Assembly: GCA_030247855.1 (NCBI GenBank)
Contig: JAPDRN010000029.1
Location: 62,001-126,000, forward strand
DNA: 64,000 nt
Direction of reading: 5' to 3'
Source of the DNA: Knufia peltigerae
Lineage: Eukaryota > Ascomycota > Eurotiomycetes > Chaetothyriales > Trichomeriaceae
The notes under the pieces were generated by a model that had not been told where the DNA came from, made no database searches, and saw only the letters and a program-made list of their open reading frames with translations. How positions within the stretch are numbered: position 1 is the stretch's first letter; each line of letters starts with the position of its first letter. The position numbers and the translations under genes were made by a program. Below are positions 20,748 to 33,437 of this stretch, one piece after another.

Positions 20748-23028
20748 TCAGATCTTGTGCCAGCCCGCTGTTCGAGCATCTTGGCCATTTAACAGCTTGA
20801 GGTATTCTTTAACACGTGCGACAATACCGTCACAATCAAGACGGAATCTTTTGTAGTTGGCCTCTTGACTGCCAGAGTGGCCAAAGCTATACATACCCAC
20901 GCTTGCAGTTGCATACCTCGCCCAAGTTGTCGGCACGTACTCTTCTACGCTGATGACCGGAGTTCCGTCCAGTGGAAAAATAAACTTGCGATACTCTTCT
21001 TCCTGGAGTTCGAACAAGTCAAGACTCGGCGCACTGATAATGTTGACTCTTTGTCCGTCCTGCTCTAGCACTTCGGCCGCCGCAACAACGTGGCCAAGGT
21101 TGCTGCCACAGCTTGCGAGGGTCAGACTGTGATTCTCTCGCTTCTGGATTACGTATGCACCTAGTTTGACTTTATTCCGGTCAGTGTTGGGAACATGACT
21201 GTAGTGCTCTCGAGCAACCGACAAGATAGACGGCGTTTTGCGGGCGTTGAGAAGGGCAATCCACGCTCCGAGCAACTCCTCACCATCACAAGGGCGGATG
21301 TAGATGAGATTAGGCATGGCTCGGAAGAGAGAATCCAGTTCAACTGGTTGGTGGGTCGGCCCATTCTGACCCTCAGCAAAGGAGTCATGGGTTGCGATGT
21401 GGATGACCTGTAAGTCGCTCAAAGCTCCCATTCTGACGGCGGGCGCCGCGTAAAGATAGAACATGAAAAATGTTGCCGTAACGGGCATGAAAGTTTGAGG
21501 GTGATATGCCGCAAGACCATTGGCGATAGCCGCCATTGCATGCTCACGGATACCGACGCGTAAGTAACGCCCTTGATAACCTTGGAGAGGATGAAAAACA
21601 TCGTCTTCCGCGTACTTGATCTTGTTGGCGTTCACCAGGTCAGCACTCCCGCCCAAGAGGCCCGGACAAACATTCCATAACTTTTCGAGAATCTTGCCGT
21701 TCGAGTCTCTTGTCCCAAGACCCGCGAATTGTTTACTGTCAAGTGAGAGGAGTGTGTTTTCGTAATCTCCCATCTCACCAGCCATACGAGACTGAAACTT
21801 GCCGAAATCTTCGGGATGAAGAGTCGAATATCTATTGAGCTTCTCGTTCCAAGCCATCTGTTGAGCCATACCTCGCCCACGACATCCACGGAAGTACTTC
21901 AAGGCTCTGTCGGGAATAGAATGAGTCTTGGTTTCGTCCATTCCGGCAGCTCGTTTCGAATTTTTGATGCTCTCCGTGTCGAAACCCCCATGATGTGCGC
22001 CTGCAGTTCCGGCAACCGATGTTCGATAGCCGATAACAGTCCTGATGTTTATGAAAACAGGTTGGGAGTGAAAGTGTTTCGCATGTTCAAGGGCTGCCAC
22101 GATCGCATCGACATTGTCAGATCCGTCGTACACATCAAGGACAGCCCATCCGCAGGCACGCATTTTCGCGTTTACATCTTCAGAATTGATCCACTCCAGA
22201 GGCCCATCACAAGTAACCTGGTTGTTGTCATAGACCAGGACAAGGTTGTCTAATTGAAGGTGCCCAGCAAGCGAAATAGCTAGCATAATTTTATGTCAGC
22301 GTGTTACTAATGGAAAAAATCAGGAATTTTATATAGCAAACCTTCAAGCGCGACGCCTTCCATAAGACAACCGTCTCCAGTCATACAGTATATGCGAGAT
22401 TGAACCAGTTCCAGCCCTGGCTTGTTGAACTGCGCTCGCAGGCTCTTGGATGCTATCGCCAACCCGACAGCGTTTGCTATTCCTTGGCCTAATGGTCCAG
22501 TGGTCAATTCTACTCCTGGAGCATCTCTCTCGGGGTGACCATGCGCCATTGTGTCGAAACCGGGCATCTTGTCGTCCCCATAACCCTTGAGCTGCTCCAT
22601 TGTCCAAGCATCATAACCCACAAGGTGATTCATCACATAAAGGAAAATACTTGCATGACCTTATAATATACCGTTAGTTAAAATATCTTGCTTATATATA
22701 GAAATATCAGCTTACCGTTCGAGAGGACAAATCTGTCTCTGTCGAACCAGTCAGGGTCGGCAGGGTTGTATCGCATGATGTGTTTCCACAGCGCAACTCC
22801 GATAGCTGCCATTCCAATCGCGGAGCCTCCATGACCTCCGCCGTTTTGCATGCATACATCGAACACCAGATTGCGGAAGGCCAGAGTGGCAAAGGAGTCA
22901 TCAGATATGTTGTCTCCTAGGACTTTTTGCTGATGGCCAGAGTCGCCATTGCAGAGATGCGGAGCAGTTTTTAGTTGATTTTCATCCTTGAATGTTGTGT
23001 GGCCGACTTCGCGTAGTAGCTGGGCCAT
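20748..23028 (-). CDS. Transketolase family enzyme, dihydroxyacetone-synthase-like
   Basis: Three exons, 23028-22716, 22659-22342 and 22279-20748, give about 720 residues. Uses thiamine diphosphate to transfer two-carbon ketol units. Features in order: GGGHGGSAIGMAAIG, DRFVLSNGHAS (joined across intron 1), the ThDP motif TGDGCLMEGVALEA to VYDNNQ, LLGGSADLVNAN, GIREHAM with the catalytic Glu, and THDSFAEGQNGPTHQPVE. The GGGHGGSAIG start and WKHIMRYNPADPDW match the filamentous-fungal group annotated as dihydroxyacetone synthase rather than the housekeeping transketolase. There is no clear peroxisomal signal. The first in-frame ATG is at 23028; the frame upstream opens with GTG and then a stop, so an extra 5' exon cannot be excluded. 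Confidence 0.88.
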
Positions 23029-23834
23029 GCTTTCGAGTTGATCTAAGTGATCTTTTCTCACGGCTGTTTATTCCAAGACGGACATAAAGGAAAGAGAATA
23101 GGAAGGTCTGGCACGCTAGAAAATTGGAAGTCACCTCTTCGAAGAGATGCTTACACAATAACGCAACTTTATTGAAGTCGAATACCTGGGCTGGCCTCAG
23201 CCTAGGTTACCCAAATAAATAGTAGGCATGCTTGCCTCTCTTCAAAAGTATGATTGGTGACAATGGAGTATAGTAGGAAGGCAGGGCCGCAAGCGGGCCG
23301 CCCTCCACGTCTTTACGTCCACAACAGCCGGAAAAGGTCTGCTAATCGAATGCTTCATTGCCACTTTTTCGTCATCAGTAGGAATGGCGGGTAAAGTCTG
23401 CGGGAAAAAGCTGGCTGGACTCTCGTGTAAGCCGACATGATGAGAGCTCCGTTACCTTTTAGCAGCGATCCCGACGCGTTCACGACCTTGATATTGCCCC
23501 TGTCGTGATGAGAGGTGCACGGGCATCGGTGATTGTTGAAATTGACACCATGATGATCCGGAGGAGATATATTAGGCACTCAGAAGTGGGAAACAAGCAA
23601 CCGAGTATCATCCTACGAACTGATCTGGCAATGCCGTAGCGACTACCGAACCCGAGAAAAGATAATAGTAGGCGAGAGTGCTCCGATTAGCAATATCAAT
23701 GCAACGCCAGATATTCCATTTACTCTCAGCAGCAATACCCTGCAGGACTACGGATACACAAATGAGGCATGACTTTCCTCATCATTCCTTCTCTCAATCT
23801 CAGGCTCTCTAGAAGCTCATATTTACGTAGAAGC
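23029..23834. other. Intergenic
   Basis: About 0.8 kb comprising the promoter of the transketolase-like gene and the 3' flank of the dehydrogenase. The short frames here are unsupported. Confidence 0.4.
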
Positions 23835-25079
23835 CTACTTCTGAGGCGTCACCAGGATCTTTACGTGGTCATCTTTATTGTTGACCAACTCATCGAAACC
23901 TTTGGAAACCACATCCTCCAAGCTAATTCTACTTGTAATCATGGTCTCAGCGCCCTTGAATTTGCCTACACGATGTAATCAATCCTGTGAATTCATCAAT
24001 TGCAAAGTGGTGGACACTGACCTGCCAAGTAATCTGCCACGGTTTCCTGGAAGTCCAAATCGTCATATGACATTGCAGCTTTGTAATTGAGCTCCTTGAG
24101 CATGAATTCCTCATATGGCAGGATGGGCTAATGATGTTAGCAGGGCATCTTTAAACCATGCTCCACGACTCACTTTGGTTTCCCATGCTGCAACGTTGAC
24201 CATAGTACCACGGCGTCTTAATGAATCCATGCCCTGCTGGAGACCTGCATTGACTCCAGCACAGTCAAACACAACATCCACGCCTTTACCGTTGGTCAGT
24301 GAGCGACATTTCTCACCGACATCCAATTTCGTTGGGTCGAACACAGCATCTGCGATTTGGCTCACATGTGCATGTCGCCTCTGGGTGGGCTCAGACACAA
24401 AGATCTGCTTTGACCCTTTGGCTCTGAGGTTGTGAATTACTGCGACGCCAACAGGCCCTCCACCAATGACGAGTGCAGATAACAAGCTGAAATCGTCAAA
24501 ACCCGAGCATTTGATGGCATGTCGTCCCACAACAAGCGGCTCTATCACCGCGGCATCTGCAAGAGAAACCGAATCAGGCAGAGGATAGCACATCTCTGGC
24601 CTAACAGCAATCGACTCTGCGAGACCTCCGCCAAAATCGGCTCCTAGACCTAGAAAGCCCCACTGAGTGCAGATGTTTGTGTTGGAACTTTGACATGTGT
24701 AACAAGATTTGCAGTAAATTCGTGGATCAACCATCACAGGTTGCCCGATTTTGAGGCCGCTGCTAGGAGGAGCCTTGGAGATTTTGCCGCAAAATTCGTG
24801 GCCCATGATCACAGGCAAGTAAGCGCCTTTAATTCCAGATGGCTTCTCTCTGGTTGGAATGATGACGGGACCTGTAGTTGTTAACATCGTTTGAGCGATC
24901 TGAATTTCTCTGCACTCACCTATGAGATATTCATGAAGATCAGTACCACAAATTCCGCACCACTCAATATCTACAAGAACTTCATCATGCGCCGGTTCTG
25001 GAACATTAACATTCTCGACTTGTATGTTTCGAGGGCCGTAGTACCGTGCTGCTCTCATGCTTCGCCTTCCTCCGGCCAT
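23835..25079 (-). CDS. Zinc-dependent MDR dehydrogenase, 2,3-butanediol/sorbitol dehydrogenase-like
   Basis: Four exons, 25079-24920, 24871-24174, 24127-24022 and 23965-23835, give 364 residues. The first intron is 48 bp and in frame, so it is easily mistaken for coding. Catalytic zinc site: CGICGTDLHEYL and GHEFCG. Structural zinc cysteines: CKSCYTCQSSNTNIC. NAD-binding turn: VIGGGPVGVAVIHNL. Ends DHVKILVTPQK. Most similar in pattern to fungal (R,R)-butanediol and polyol dehydrogenases, which oxidise secondary alcohols with NAD+. An in-frame ATG at 25058 (MRAARYYG) is an alternative start. It adjoins the transketolase-like enzyme and, further along, sugar porters, which fits polyol or ketose metabolism. 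Confidence 0.9.
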
Positions 25080-25788
25080 ACTGTAACCGGATCAAAGATA
25101 TCTCAACTGGTCTTGATCAATTGAGGTTTCAGCGTTGAGCCTTATAAAACTAGGGGAAGTAACAGTAGGACAATATAAACATCTAGGACAGTGCGGGCGA
25201 CTTTCCCGTTCCTGAGGCCGCCAGGCGATGTTTCTCACCAATGCGGAGCTACTGTAGGGGCGGGGATACAAGGCTATCCCATCATAGTTAAAGTCTAGCT
25301 GCTTAGGCGGGTTAGAAATTAGCTAGTGTATGCCAGTGACGTCTCGGTTCATGACCTAATTAGAGCACAGACCATCTATACTAGGACCAAGGTGGCGGCA
25401 ATCTGCGGACCGCCTCGCCCGCTTCCCCGCCATATCAGTCGAGCTTCCCTATGAAGGTATTTGGATTCGTGTAAAGCCGTGAGGAAGATGTGGTGTGCGA
25501 GGGAAAAGAGCTCGCTTAGGGTAGAGTCAGAAATTGATTTCCCTCGGCTGGGAGGAAAGATACGCATCGAGGAGACCAGGCTTGGTTAATGAGAATAGAA
25601 ATATGCTAAGGTACGGTCTAGAACAATATGGTCGCGGTGTGACTGCAAAATCTCGTGACTGAGGTGGAATCCCTACTTGCGTGGGGAGTTATCGCTGTGA
25701 GACTAGGTTGTCCGAAGTGGTCCACAGCTAATCACTTCAGGCCGTATTTAATAGAGTCAGACCACTGCCTTGGAGAATAAGATTTTGT
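25080..25788. other. Intergenic, promoter of the dehydrogenase
   Basis: About 0.7 kb between the dehydrogenase start and the 3' end of the next regulator. The frame at 25376-25567 has no support. Confidence 0.4.
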
Positions 25789-27948
25789 CTAAGGTTTATC
25801 AAAAGCAGAAACGGCCAGTTTTCTTCTGAGAGATACCACTATGTCCAAAGCGCATTCTATGCTTGATCCACAGCACGCCCATGGTCTAAGTCTCTCTATC
25901 GCGGTGTCCAGCAAATGATCGATATCCGGGACAAATTCTTTGAGAGCAGGACATCGAAATGCGAGCACTGAGATCAGAGCCGAGGAAAGGCAGCTGGCGA
26001 TGATGGTTAGAGCTCGTGAAGATGGTCACAAGAGCCTATAGTTGAGGAGTGACTCACAAGTGTGATGAATAGTATGTATACGCCGTTCTTTTCGAGAGCA
26101 GGCAGCCTGCGTAGTCCAAGAAACTTCGGCAGCTCTGAACACATTGCAAACACTTATCCTTGAGGTCTTCGGAGACATGTTCTGACGGGGATAGAGTGGC
26201 TGCATAAAGCACGAAAGGCCTAAAGATCAGATGTTTTGCGGACCAATATCTTAGTCGTAGTACACATGCTTGATCGATTGCTTTGGAACCCACAGAGAGG
26301 TCAGGCGAAATCTGGAACGGTAAAGACTTGAACCATATTTCCAGTTGTCGGTCCAGCTCCGCGCATATCCGCCTGAAAGAGGCATCAGGCTCGATTGCCC
26401 GGGAAGAAGCGAGCTTGTTCGTCGTGGAAGATATGCAGTCTCTCCTGGAATAGATAAAGTGGAAGATGCGATTCAAAAGTGACCGAACTGACAGCTCTGC
26501 CAGAAAGAACAGATTTGCTGAAGTTGGCGAGTCTCCACAGGAAGGTAGCAACATGTTGTCTACAACAATGTCAATGCCACTCCTCGGTAGATGAAATTCG
26601 GCGAGGATATCACTAATTAAGATTATGTCAGAAAGAGGTCATAGTCCGGAAGTCACACACACCATTCTATTAAGAAGCATGCCCAACTGATGCGAGTTAC
26701 TTCTTCCCTTTGCGGGTTTTCTGGACCGTCCGTTTCCGAGCTGGATATTGTTAGCGTTTTTTAATGTTAATAGGCAGCTGATGACAGACTTGAGCCGTAT
26801 TTGTTGGACGGTGGTCGACGCCATATGAATCAGCTTCCAAGCCTCCAGCGGTCGAACCGAGGTCGCTAAGTAGATTGCGCATAGGACAAGACCCTGACAG
26901 AGGGACAGGTTGTGCGCGTGTGATGAAACCCAAGCCGACATGAATACACCGACAGCAATCTGAAAACACTGGAAGCCGAAGTCATGGCCGTGGATAGCAC
27001 TGCTTGGTTCTGGCTTCCTAGCTCGCAAATCCCCCAGTGCCATAGATACCAGAATTATTGCTGAGTCGATGTCAAATTGGAGACCGGTAGCTATTCTCTG
27101 GTCGGAGAACTGCTCAAAAGCTTCGACATCGAAGATAGGATAATTAGAATGCACAGTGTCAAGGAATTGGTTCACCAGGCGTTTCATGGATGTATTATCA
27201 ATGTCGGGCATCGTAGAGATATCCATCCTGAATTGGCCAAACATACTACCTCCGGACCTGCCAGACTCAATCCGGTAGAAGAATTCAGGAGGATATTCAC
27301 CCAGTAGCTTCTGAAGTTCAGTCACTTCGAGTAAACTGCTGGTGCTCGTATGATGTCCAAGTGGGATTGTCCACGGTGGCGGTTCTGCATCAGCTTCCAA
27401 GGTTCGGACAGATTGACCAGTATCTTCGTCCCGAAAAGAAATCTGAGAAGGCGAGACTGGGGATTCTGGTCCGCAGGTGTTGATCGGTCTATACGGAGCA
27501 GCTACCTGGGAGCAATCTGGCCCTGAAGGTAGAGGGTTGAATGACGCCTGACTTGATCTCTGCTGAATTGCTGCGAGCAGATCCCTCTGCTCTCTTACCA
27601 AGTCCTGAATCGAGGCCAGGCGCTCATCTTGCGTTACATGATGTTTTCGAACGCTGAACCTGTATCATACAATCAGCTTGGGCATGAGCTTGAGGAATTT
27701 GTGGACAGACTTGTGCCACTCAGAATCAGGATATAAGCACTCGCGTCCCCTTCTGTCACAGATGCCGCATGATGGTCTTTTCCCATCACAACGTCGCTTC
27801 CTGTTAACTCATGATATCAGCAAAACTGAGCGTGATCGATGTGTGGGTAGAGATAAATCGACGATGCTCCCCCGAAGAACAAATTTGTCGTGACTTACCG
27901 GGAGCGGCAGAAATCGCAAGCTACAGCAGCACGTCGAGAAGTACTCAT
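25789..27948 (-). CDS. Zn2Cys6 transcription factor with fungal_trans middle domain
   Basis: Six exons, 27948-27899, 27800-27720, 27659-26790, 26740-26663, 26612-26058 and 25993-25789, give 612 residues with all phases consistent. The zinc cluster is split by the first intron: CDFCRSR, then KRRCDGKRPSCGICDRRGREC. The middle domain includes RISWACFLIE-C-DILAEFHLPRSG, which appears only when the intron at 26662-26613 is removed and the frame used upstream is ETDGPENPQREEVTR. The C-terminal exon (SSALISVLAFRCPALKEF) is short and easily missed. It is a nuclear activator or repressor of unknown targets, flanked by a dehydrogenase and, divergently, a sugar porter, which are plausible targets. Confidence 0.9.
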
Positions 27949-28790
27949 TTTACTGTCCTGGATTCCTGGTGGGTTCACCGTGTTGTATTCATGCAATTTA
28001 TAACATCGGCTTTTCCCAATGTCGCAAGCACTTCTTTCGCTTGGTAGGACTTACAATGTGCGCGTGCTTTGATGAACCCTCAGCTTTAGAGTGCCCCGCC
28101 TATGCTCCATTCTGGGGTAGGTGGACGTTGTGTGGGGCACCCCTCACAGGATTGTTCCCAACCGTGCCGGAGCTGACTCAATGTTTGAAGCACAGACTGA
28201 AGTATTGACTACTCTTGAATTCTCCCTCGTTTCTTTGTTCTAGATTCCCGGTGGTTGTAATTGGTTCTTCCGCGGACTACTTCCTCCAAAAAAAGGAAGC
28301 CTACCTCTGTCGTCAAGCCACAGTGCCAGGTCATGTGTAGCCGTGGCCGACAAACATAGTTCTAGCCGAAGCGGCACGACAACTTTGAAAGTTTTTCCAA
28401 ACTCCACCTCTTCGACACGGCTCAAAGCAATGTGGAAAAAAATCAAAATGGAGGCGGAGTCGGCCCGCCCACCTCCGCTTCTTGTGGTGAGACAGACCTA
28501 CAGCTCGCCACGGGACATTAGCCTCACATTGGCGTAACCACGGAGTCCCTCCCCATGGGGTAAGGATAGGGTATTTCACGTATATATAATGGAAGTATAA
28601 AGTTCACATTCCAGGCGCCGAATGGATAACTCCAGCCAAGTCCCCAAAAGCCAGTCTTATATAACAACAGCATCGAATATCTCGCACAATATATCCTCAG
28701 TGTGTTGCTTGCGATCCAAGCTTCGTCAAAACCCTAAACACTGTCAAGAGCTCAAGCTTCCAAAGGAGCGCGAGCAGCCAATCCTACACC
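27949..28790. promoter_or_regulatory. Bidirectional promoter, regulator / sugar porter
   Basis: About 0.85 kb between divergent starts. A TATATATAA-like box lies near 28580 upstream of the transporter. Other open frames are unsupported. Confidence 0.4.
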
Positions 28791-30389
28791 ATGGGCCTCC
28801 CAGAATTAAGAGGCAAAGCCCTCATAGCTCTCATTTTGATCACCTCTGGGTTTGATTTCCTCCTTTTTGGATATGATCAAGGGCTCTTTGGCGGAATTCT
28901 TGCTGGAAAGCGCTTCCAGGAAATGCTCGGTCACCCAAGCGCGACCATGAGCGGTCTCGTCACAGCAATCTACGATATTGGATGTGCCTTGGGTGCGGTC
29001 ACCGCATTTATCTTTGGTGAGCGCGTTGGGCGCAAGCGATCAATTCTTTATGCCAATGTCATTATCATCATTGGGGCCGCCATCCAGACTGCGTCCTACA
29101 GCTACAAGCAGATGTTTGTTGCTCGTATCATTTCCGGACTAGGTGTCGGTTTCAGCACCGTGGCTGTTCCTATTCTGCAATCCGAAACACTGCCCGCTCA
29201 TAACCGTGGCTCACTTCTTGTCTTCCAGTCGGTTCTTATCCCCTCTGGAGTGGCCCTGGCATCCTGGGTTTGTCTCGGCACCCTATACGCCCCAGGATCA
29301 ATGCAGTGGCGCTTTCCGGTGGCTTGTCAGATCCTCTTCTCTTTGTGCATCCTAGTGTTTTGCTTATTCTGCCCGGAGACACCTAGATGGTTGGCCAAAC
29401 ACGGGAAGGAAGCAGAAGCCCGACATATCATTGCTCGCCTATTGAGCAAGGAAGATGATGACGCCGAAGTGCAAGGCCAACTCACCGAGATTCTGAACAA
29501 CATTGCTGCAGAGGGAGCCGAGAGCCCGGTGACCTGGTCCGAGTGTTTCAGTAACGCTACCAAGGCTCGAAATCTTCAACGGGTCCTGCTGGGTATGGGT
29601 CCGTACCTGTTTAATCAGTGGAGCGGTGCAAACGTACTCGGTTATTACATGGGGTATATCCTCGAAACCTACCTTGGCTACAAGCCTCTACTGGCTTTGA
29701 TTCTAGCATCCGTGTGCTTTACGCAAGAATCCATCATGGCATTCTCCCCATATTTCTTCCTGGACCGACTTGGGAGACGAAAGACTGTCCTGATCTCGTC
29801 GATTGCCTGTGCGATCTGCAACTTCATCATCGCCGGAGCTTTGATCAACAAAACATACTCGTCTGCTGCCGCGGCCGTAGCCTTCATGTTTGTCTTCTTT
29901 GACTGCTATGGCTCTGGCATTCTCCCAGTCTCCTGGTGCTACTCGGCAGAAGTTCAACCACTACGCGTTCGAAATAAGAGCATGGCCGTTGGAGTTTTCT
30001 GGCACTGGATGTCAAATTTTGTGATTGTCATGATCACCCCAATTGGCGTGCAAAACCTTGGAGGGAATTTTTTCTGGATTTGGGGTGCCTTCTGTGCCTC
30101 TTTCGTGCCATTGACATACTTCTTTGGCGTGGAAACCGCCGGCCGTACCTTGGAAGAGGTCGATCAAATGGTTAGTAAAACCAATCCTCTGTCAAAGAGG
30201 TTCTACTGACATGATTGCTTGTAGTTTTTTGACAATTCACGCATTTGCATGGGTCTCGACAAGAAACACACACAAGTGGTTCGGACTACTGCAGTCAAGG
30301 AGGAAATCCGCTTCAGAGAGCTTGCCCAGGCCGAACAGAAGGCCATCACCTCGTCACATGTCGAGAAGGTGGCAAATCCACAGGTATGA
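28791..30389 (+). CDS. MFS sugar porter (hexose/polyol transporter)
   Basis: Two exons, 28791-30170 and 30225-30389, give 514 residues. The intron replaces a false ending (SKRFY) with a cytosolic tail FFDNSRICMGLD to HVEKVANPQV. Twelve membrane segments are expected. Sugar-porter signatures: GYDQGLFGGIL in helix 1, GERVGRKRS, PETPRWLAKHGK after helix 6, FNQWSGANVLGYY (helix 7), DRLGRRKT, and PVSWCYSAEVQPLRVRNKS then ETAGRTLEEVD. Plasma-membrane uptake of a hexose or polyol is expected; specificity cannot be read. Good start context (CACC before ATG). Divergent from a regulator. Confidence 0.93.
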
Positions 30390-30993
30390 GGCGCATGCAG
30401 GTGTAACATCTGGCTCTGCCAGAAGAGTAGGAAGACGCGGCACGGCTGAAAATCAAGAAACGGCAAGCTCTGTACACATCATATACCTCGAGGCTCGTCT
30501 TAGCCTGAGATACAGAAGAGCGTGGATGGAGAAAGGTTAGGTTCAAGTTGTATTTCAAAATTTGTCTCTTGTGGGAGTGGAAAAAACCTGGGTGGTTAGT
30601 GACAGTTCAAGGGTGACAGCATGTTGATGATGAGCTTCAGAAGATAGGTTATTATCGACAATTTTGATCTTTTTGTTGTTCTTGTTTCTCTTACTAAAGC
30701 CAATACTGTCTCATTGTTGCTACTATCGTATTTTCGTCATAATTGTGGCCGGTGCCGGTGTTACATTCTTGAATGGTGAGTTATTCTACCTGATTATAAT
30801 TGCTTAGTCTCAAAATTGTAGTTGTATAATCACCCTATCCCCTAGGTCTTTGCTCAATTTCTCGCATATATGTTCCTCTACACGCAAAACACGGAGTACT
30901 CTGCGGCGAAATTCAACAGCTGTTCCTTGATTGAGGCTGACTGGGAGTTCACCCTGTATCGATCAGTACTTCTCACATCTACAGCCCTACCAA
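30390..30993. other. Intergenic, convergent 3' flanks
   Basis: About 0.6 kb, AT-rich, with no gene supported. Frames here are antisense or 3' shadows. Confidence 0.5.
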
Positions 30994-32065
30994 TTAACAC
31001 GCTGTGTGGCCTCCATCAACCCTGACGTCCGATCCTGTCATGTACGAACTCGCATCCGACAACATATAAACTATTGTTCCTCGATACTCTTCGGGCTCCG
31101 AGAACCTCTTGAGCATGCTGTCTTCAAGCCAGATCTTTTCCAAGTCGGCTTGCTCTATGTATGATTGGGTCATTTTGGTCTTGATGTAACCTGGGCTGAT
31201 AGAATTGACTCGAATGCAAGGAAGTTCGGGTGATCCGCCCCATTCATAAGCCAGGTTCCTGGCTAGTTGATGGACACCAGCCTTTGAGACACAGTATGCT
31301 GCATTTGGAGCTCCCTGGACTCGTTGGTCAGCTACTTTGTGTTCACTCCTGGCTGTGCTTCACATGACGCCATACCTTGTTAATTATGTGACCACTCATA
31401 CTTGCAATAAAGACGAAACTAGCGGGCAGCGCTTGCTTTTCAACGATGCGCGCAGCTGCCTGAGCAGCTGCCAGTGTTCCAACCAAGTTGATGTCGATGA
31501 CACGACGTGCTTCAGCGAGGGGAAACTTGATTGAAGGGCCGACGCGAGTAATTCCTGCGCAGGTTACAAGGCCTCGAACAGGAAATCGTGCTTGCTCGGC
31601 AGCCTCTTCAAAGAGAAGGCCAACTGTAGCCTCATCTGTGATATCGCAAGAGTAGTATAAGATCTGAGCCCCATTCGATTCGGCAAGATTTTTCAGTCTG
31701 CCTGTTTTTGACGTGAACTCAATCAGCTTCGGATACAAGGGAGTTGTATATAGGAATGTTTTGTTTCTACTCACCCCATTCGGTTTCTGGAGGTATTTCC
31801 GGCCGATCGATGCAAATTACATCTCCGCCTGATTCCAGGATTGCTGTCACTGCTTGCACGCCGAGCCCGCCAATGGCGCCCGTCACTCAACATCATGTGT
31901 CAGTGGTTGGATTCAGGTTCATGGTCAAGGTTATGTTGAGGAAATGGCTTGGACACTTTGCGGGGTGAAGGTACCTATGATTGTCCTGGAATTCAGTCTG
32001 AAAATATCAAGCGTATGGAACGGTATATGGGCCGGTAACGACTCTGTTGTACTAAGGGACCCCAT
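30994..32065 (-). CDS. Short-chain dehydrogenase/reductase (SDR)
   Basis: Four exons, 32065-31975, 31885-31775, 31701-31376 and 31314-30994, give 282 residues. The model restores RTIIVTGAIGGLGVQAV (TGxxxGxG cofactor motif, split by an 89-bp intron) and PPETEWGRLKNLAESNG. Other SDR elements: YYSCDITDEATV, VTCAG (NNAG-equivalent), the catalytic Ser in SMSGHIINK, and YCVSK giving Tyr-x3-Lys (VSKAGVHQLARNLAYEW), then SPGYIKTKM and MTGSDVRVDGG. Classical NAD(P)-dependent reductase or dehydrogenase of sugar alcohols or similar. Divergent from the ABM-like gene and between two sugar porters. Confidence 0.9.
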
Positions 32066-32515
32066 GACGTAAGATGATAATGCTTGGATGGGGACCTTGG
32101 GGTGGATCTGCTCAGTACGGTGATGCGAAGAATCCTTGACAACCACGGTGCGGTCGTCGAAGCTGATAGGGGCGAGAATGTTAGGGAATTGCGTTCTTCT
32201 ACTATAATATAATCATCCTGCTTAGAGAAATCAATAGAATCCAAAGAGAGACCACAGTTTGTGGATTTTCGGTAATGTCTTCCCAATCCGAGTGCAAAGT
32301 GCAAAGGTGTGGCATGGCGGGAAAAGGCGGTCCGCCGCCGATACGTAGCCGCGCTGATCTCGTTCCCTCGTGTGGTTCGTAAACCAAATATTCTCGTCCT
32401 AAGTCACGTCGTAGCCCAATTTTCCTGAGAGATAAAAGGCATCTCTCAGGAGGAAGCAGAGGGTCTCTGAAGCAGCTCACCAATAAATCACATTTACTCC
32501 TGGAGCAGCTCAATC
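32066..32515. promoter_or_regulatory. Bidirectional promoter, SDR / ABM-like gene
   Basis: 450 bp between divergent starts. It includes a short inverted GAGAGAT/ATCTCTC pair around 32428-32446. No other feature is seen. Confidence 0.35.
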
Positions 32516-33329
32516 ATGGTCGTTACAGAAGTCGCCGCCATCCCTCTCAAAGGCGGGCTGAACATCAAAGATACATCGAGCCCTGCAGGAAAGTCATGGT
32601 TGCAGATATACGAGACAACCTCTTCACAGCCAGGGTTTCGAAAAATGTACTGGGGAACTGAAGTGCACTCGCCCAACATGTTGTGGCTTTTTGTAGAATG
32701 GGCCAACCTCGAGGACCATGAGAGATTTGTTGCATCTGCGTAAGTCTGTAGCTCTCCCCTCAACAGATCGCGCTCTTGTTGCAGAGTTGGGTGGCTACCA
32801 GCAACCATTCTGTGAAATCACTGGCGACTGTGTCCAGGACCTGAAGCTAAATCCTAGTCTTGACAGTATTTACGAAGCACATATTTCCAGGTTCAACACC
32901 ATTGTCGATGGTCCGAGTACTGTTTTCCATGCAAACTTGACCCCAAACTCCCTCAGCGACTTCCCACACGATAAAGGAGTGGCAACAGAAATATTCATCC
33001 AATACTTTCCGGCCGACTATTCGGACTCTGACATGTTTACGGTCGAGAACGCGATTAAGCCTATTGCGCGACTTTTCGAACAAACTCGACGCTCTGGAGC
33101 CTGCATGAGTACCTCCGGTTGGATTTTGGAGGACCTGCTGACTCCCGAAGGGGCTCCGGAAGCAGGTCAAAAAGCAAAGGCCTTTTTGGCCTTCATGGCG
33201 TGGGATTCGGTGGAAGCACATCTCCGGTTTCAGAATACGGAAACATTCAGGGCCTGCATTCCTCAATTTGCAAATGTGAAAGGTCTCCGTCACAGCGATC
33301 TTGTGTATGTGCACTGTGAAACTCTCTAA
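32516..33329 (+). CDS. ABM/dimeric alpha-beta-barrel-type protein, reading frame broken at the exon joint
   Basis: Exon 1 from 32516 reads MVVTEVAAIPLKGG to LEDHERFVASA, typical of antibiotic-biosynthesis-monooxygenase-like (ABM) domains. A second coding block from about 32784 reads ELGGYQQPFCEITGD to VYVHCETL at 33329 and carries a second such domain with AFMAWDSVEAHLRFQNTETF. The obvious donor (GC|GTAAGT, 32740) is phase 2, but the nearby acceptors (after 32766 and 32784) need phase 1 and the one after 32786 phase 0, so no standard intron joins them in frame. A one-base indel, sequence error, non-standard splicing or early pseudogenisation could explain it. Function beyond a small-molecule-binding fold is unknown. 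Confidence 0.6.
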
Positions 33330-33437
33330 ACACTATCATATCAGAAGCACTGTCATAATCTGCCCCGAGTCTTTCAGCTCAGAGCCCTACTTCGTGTTTC
33401 AACTTTTCTGTTTCAGATTCCTCAACATAACAATCAA

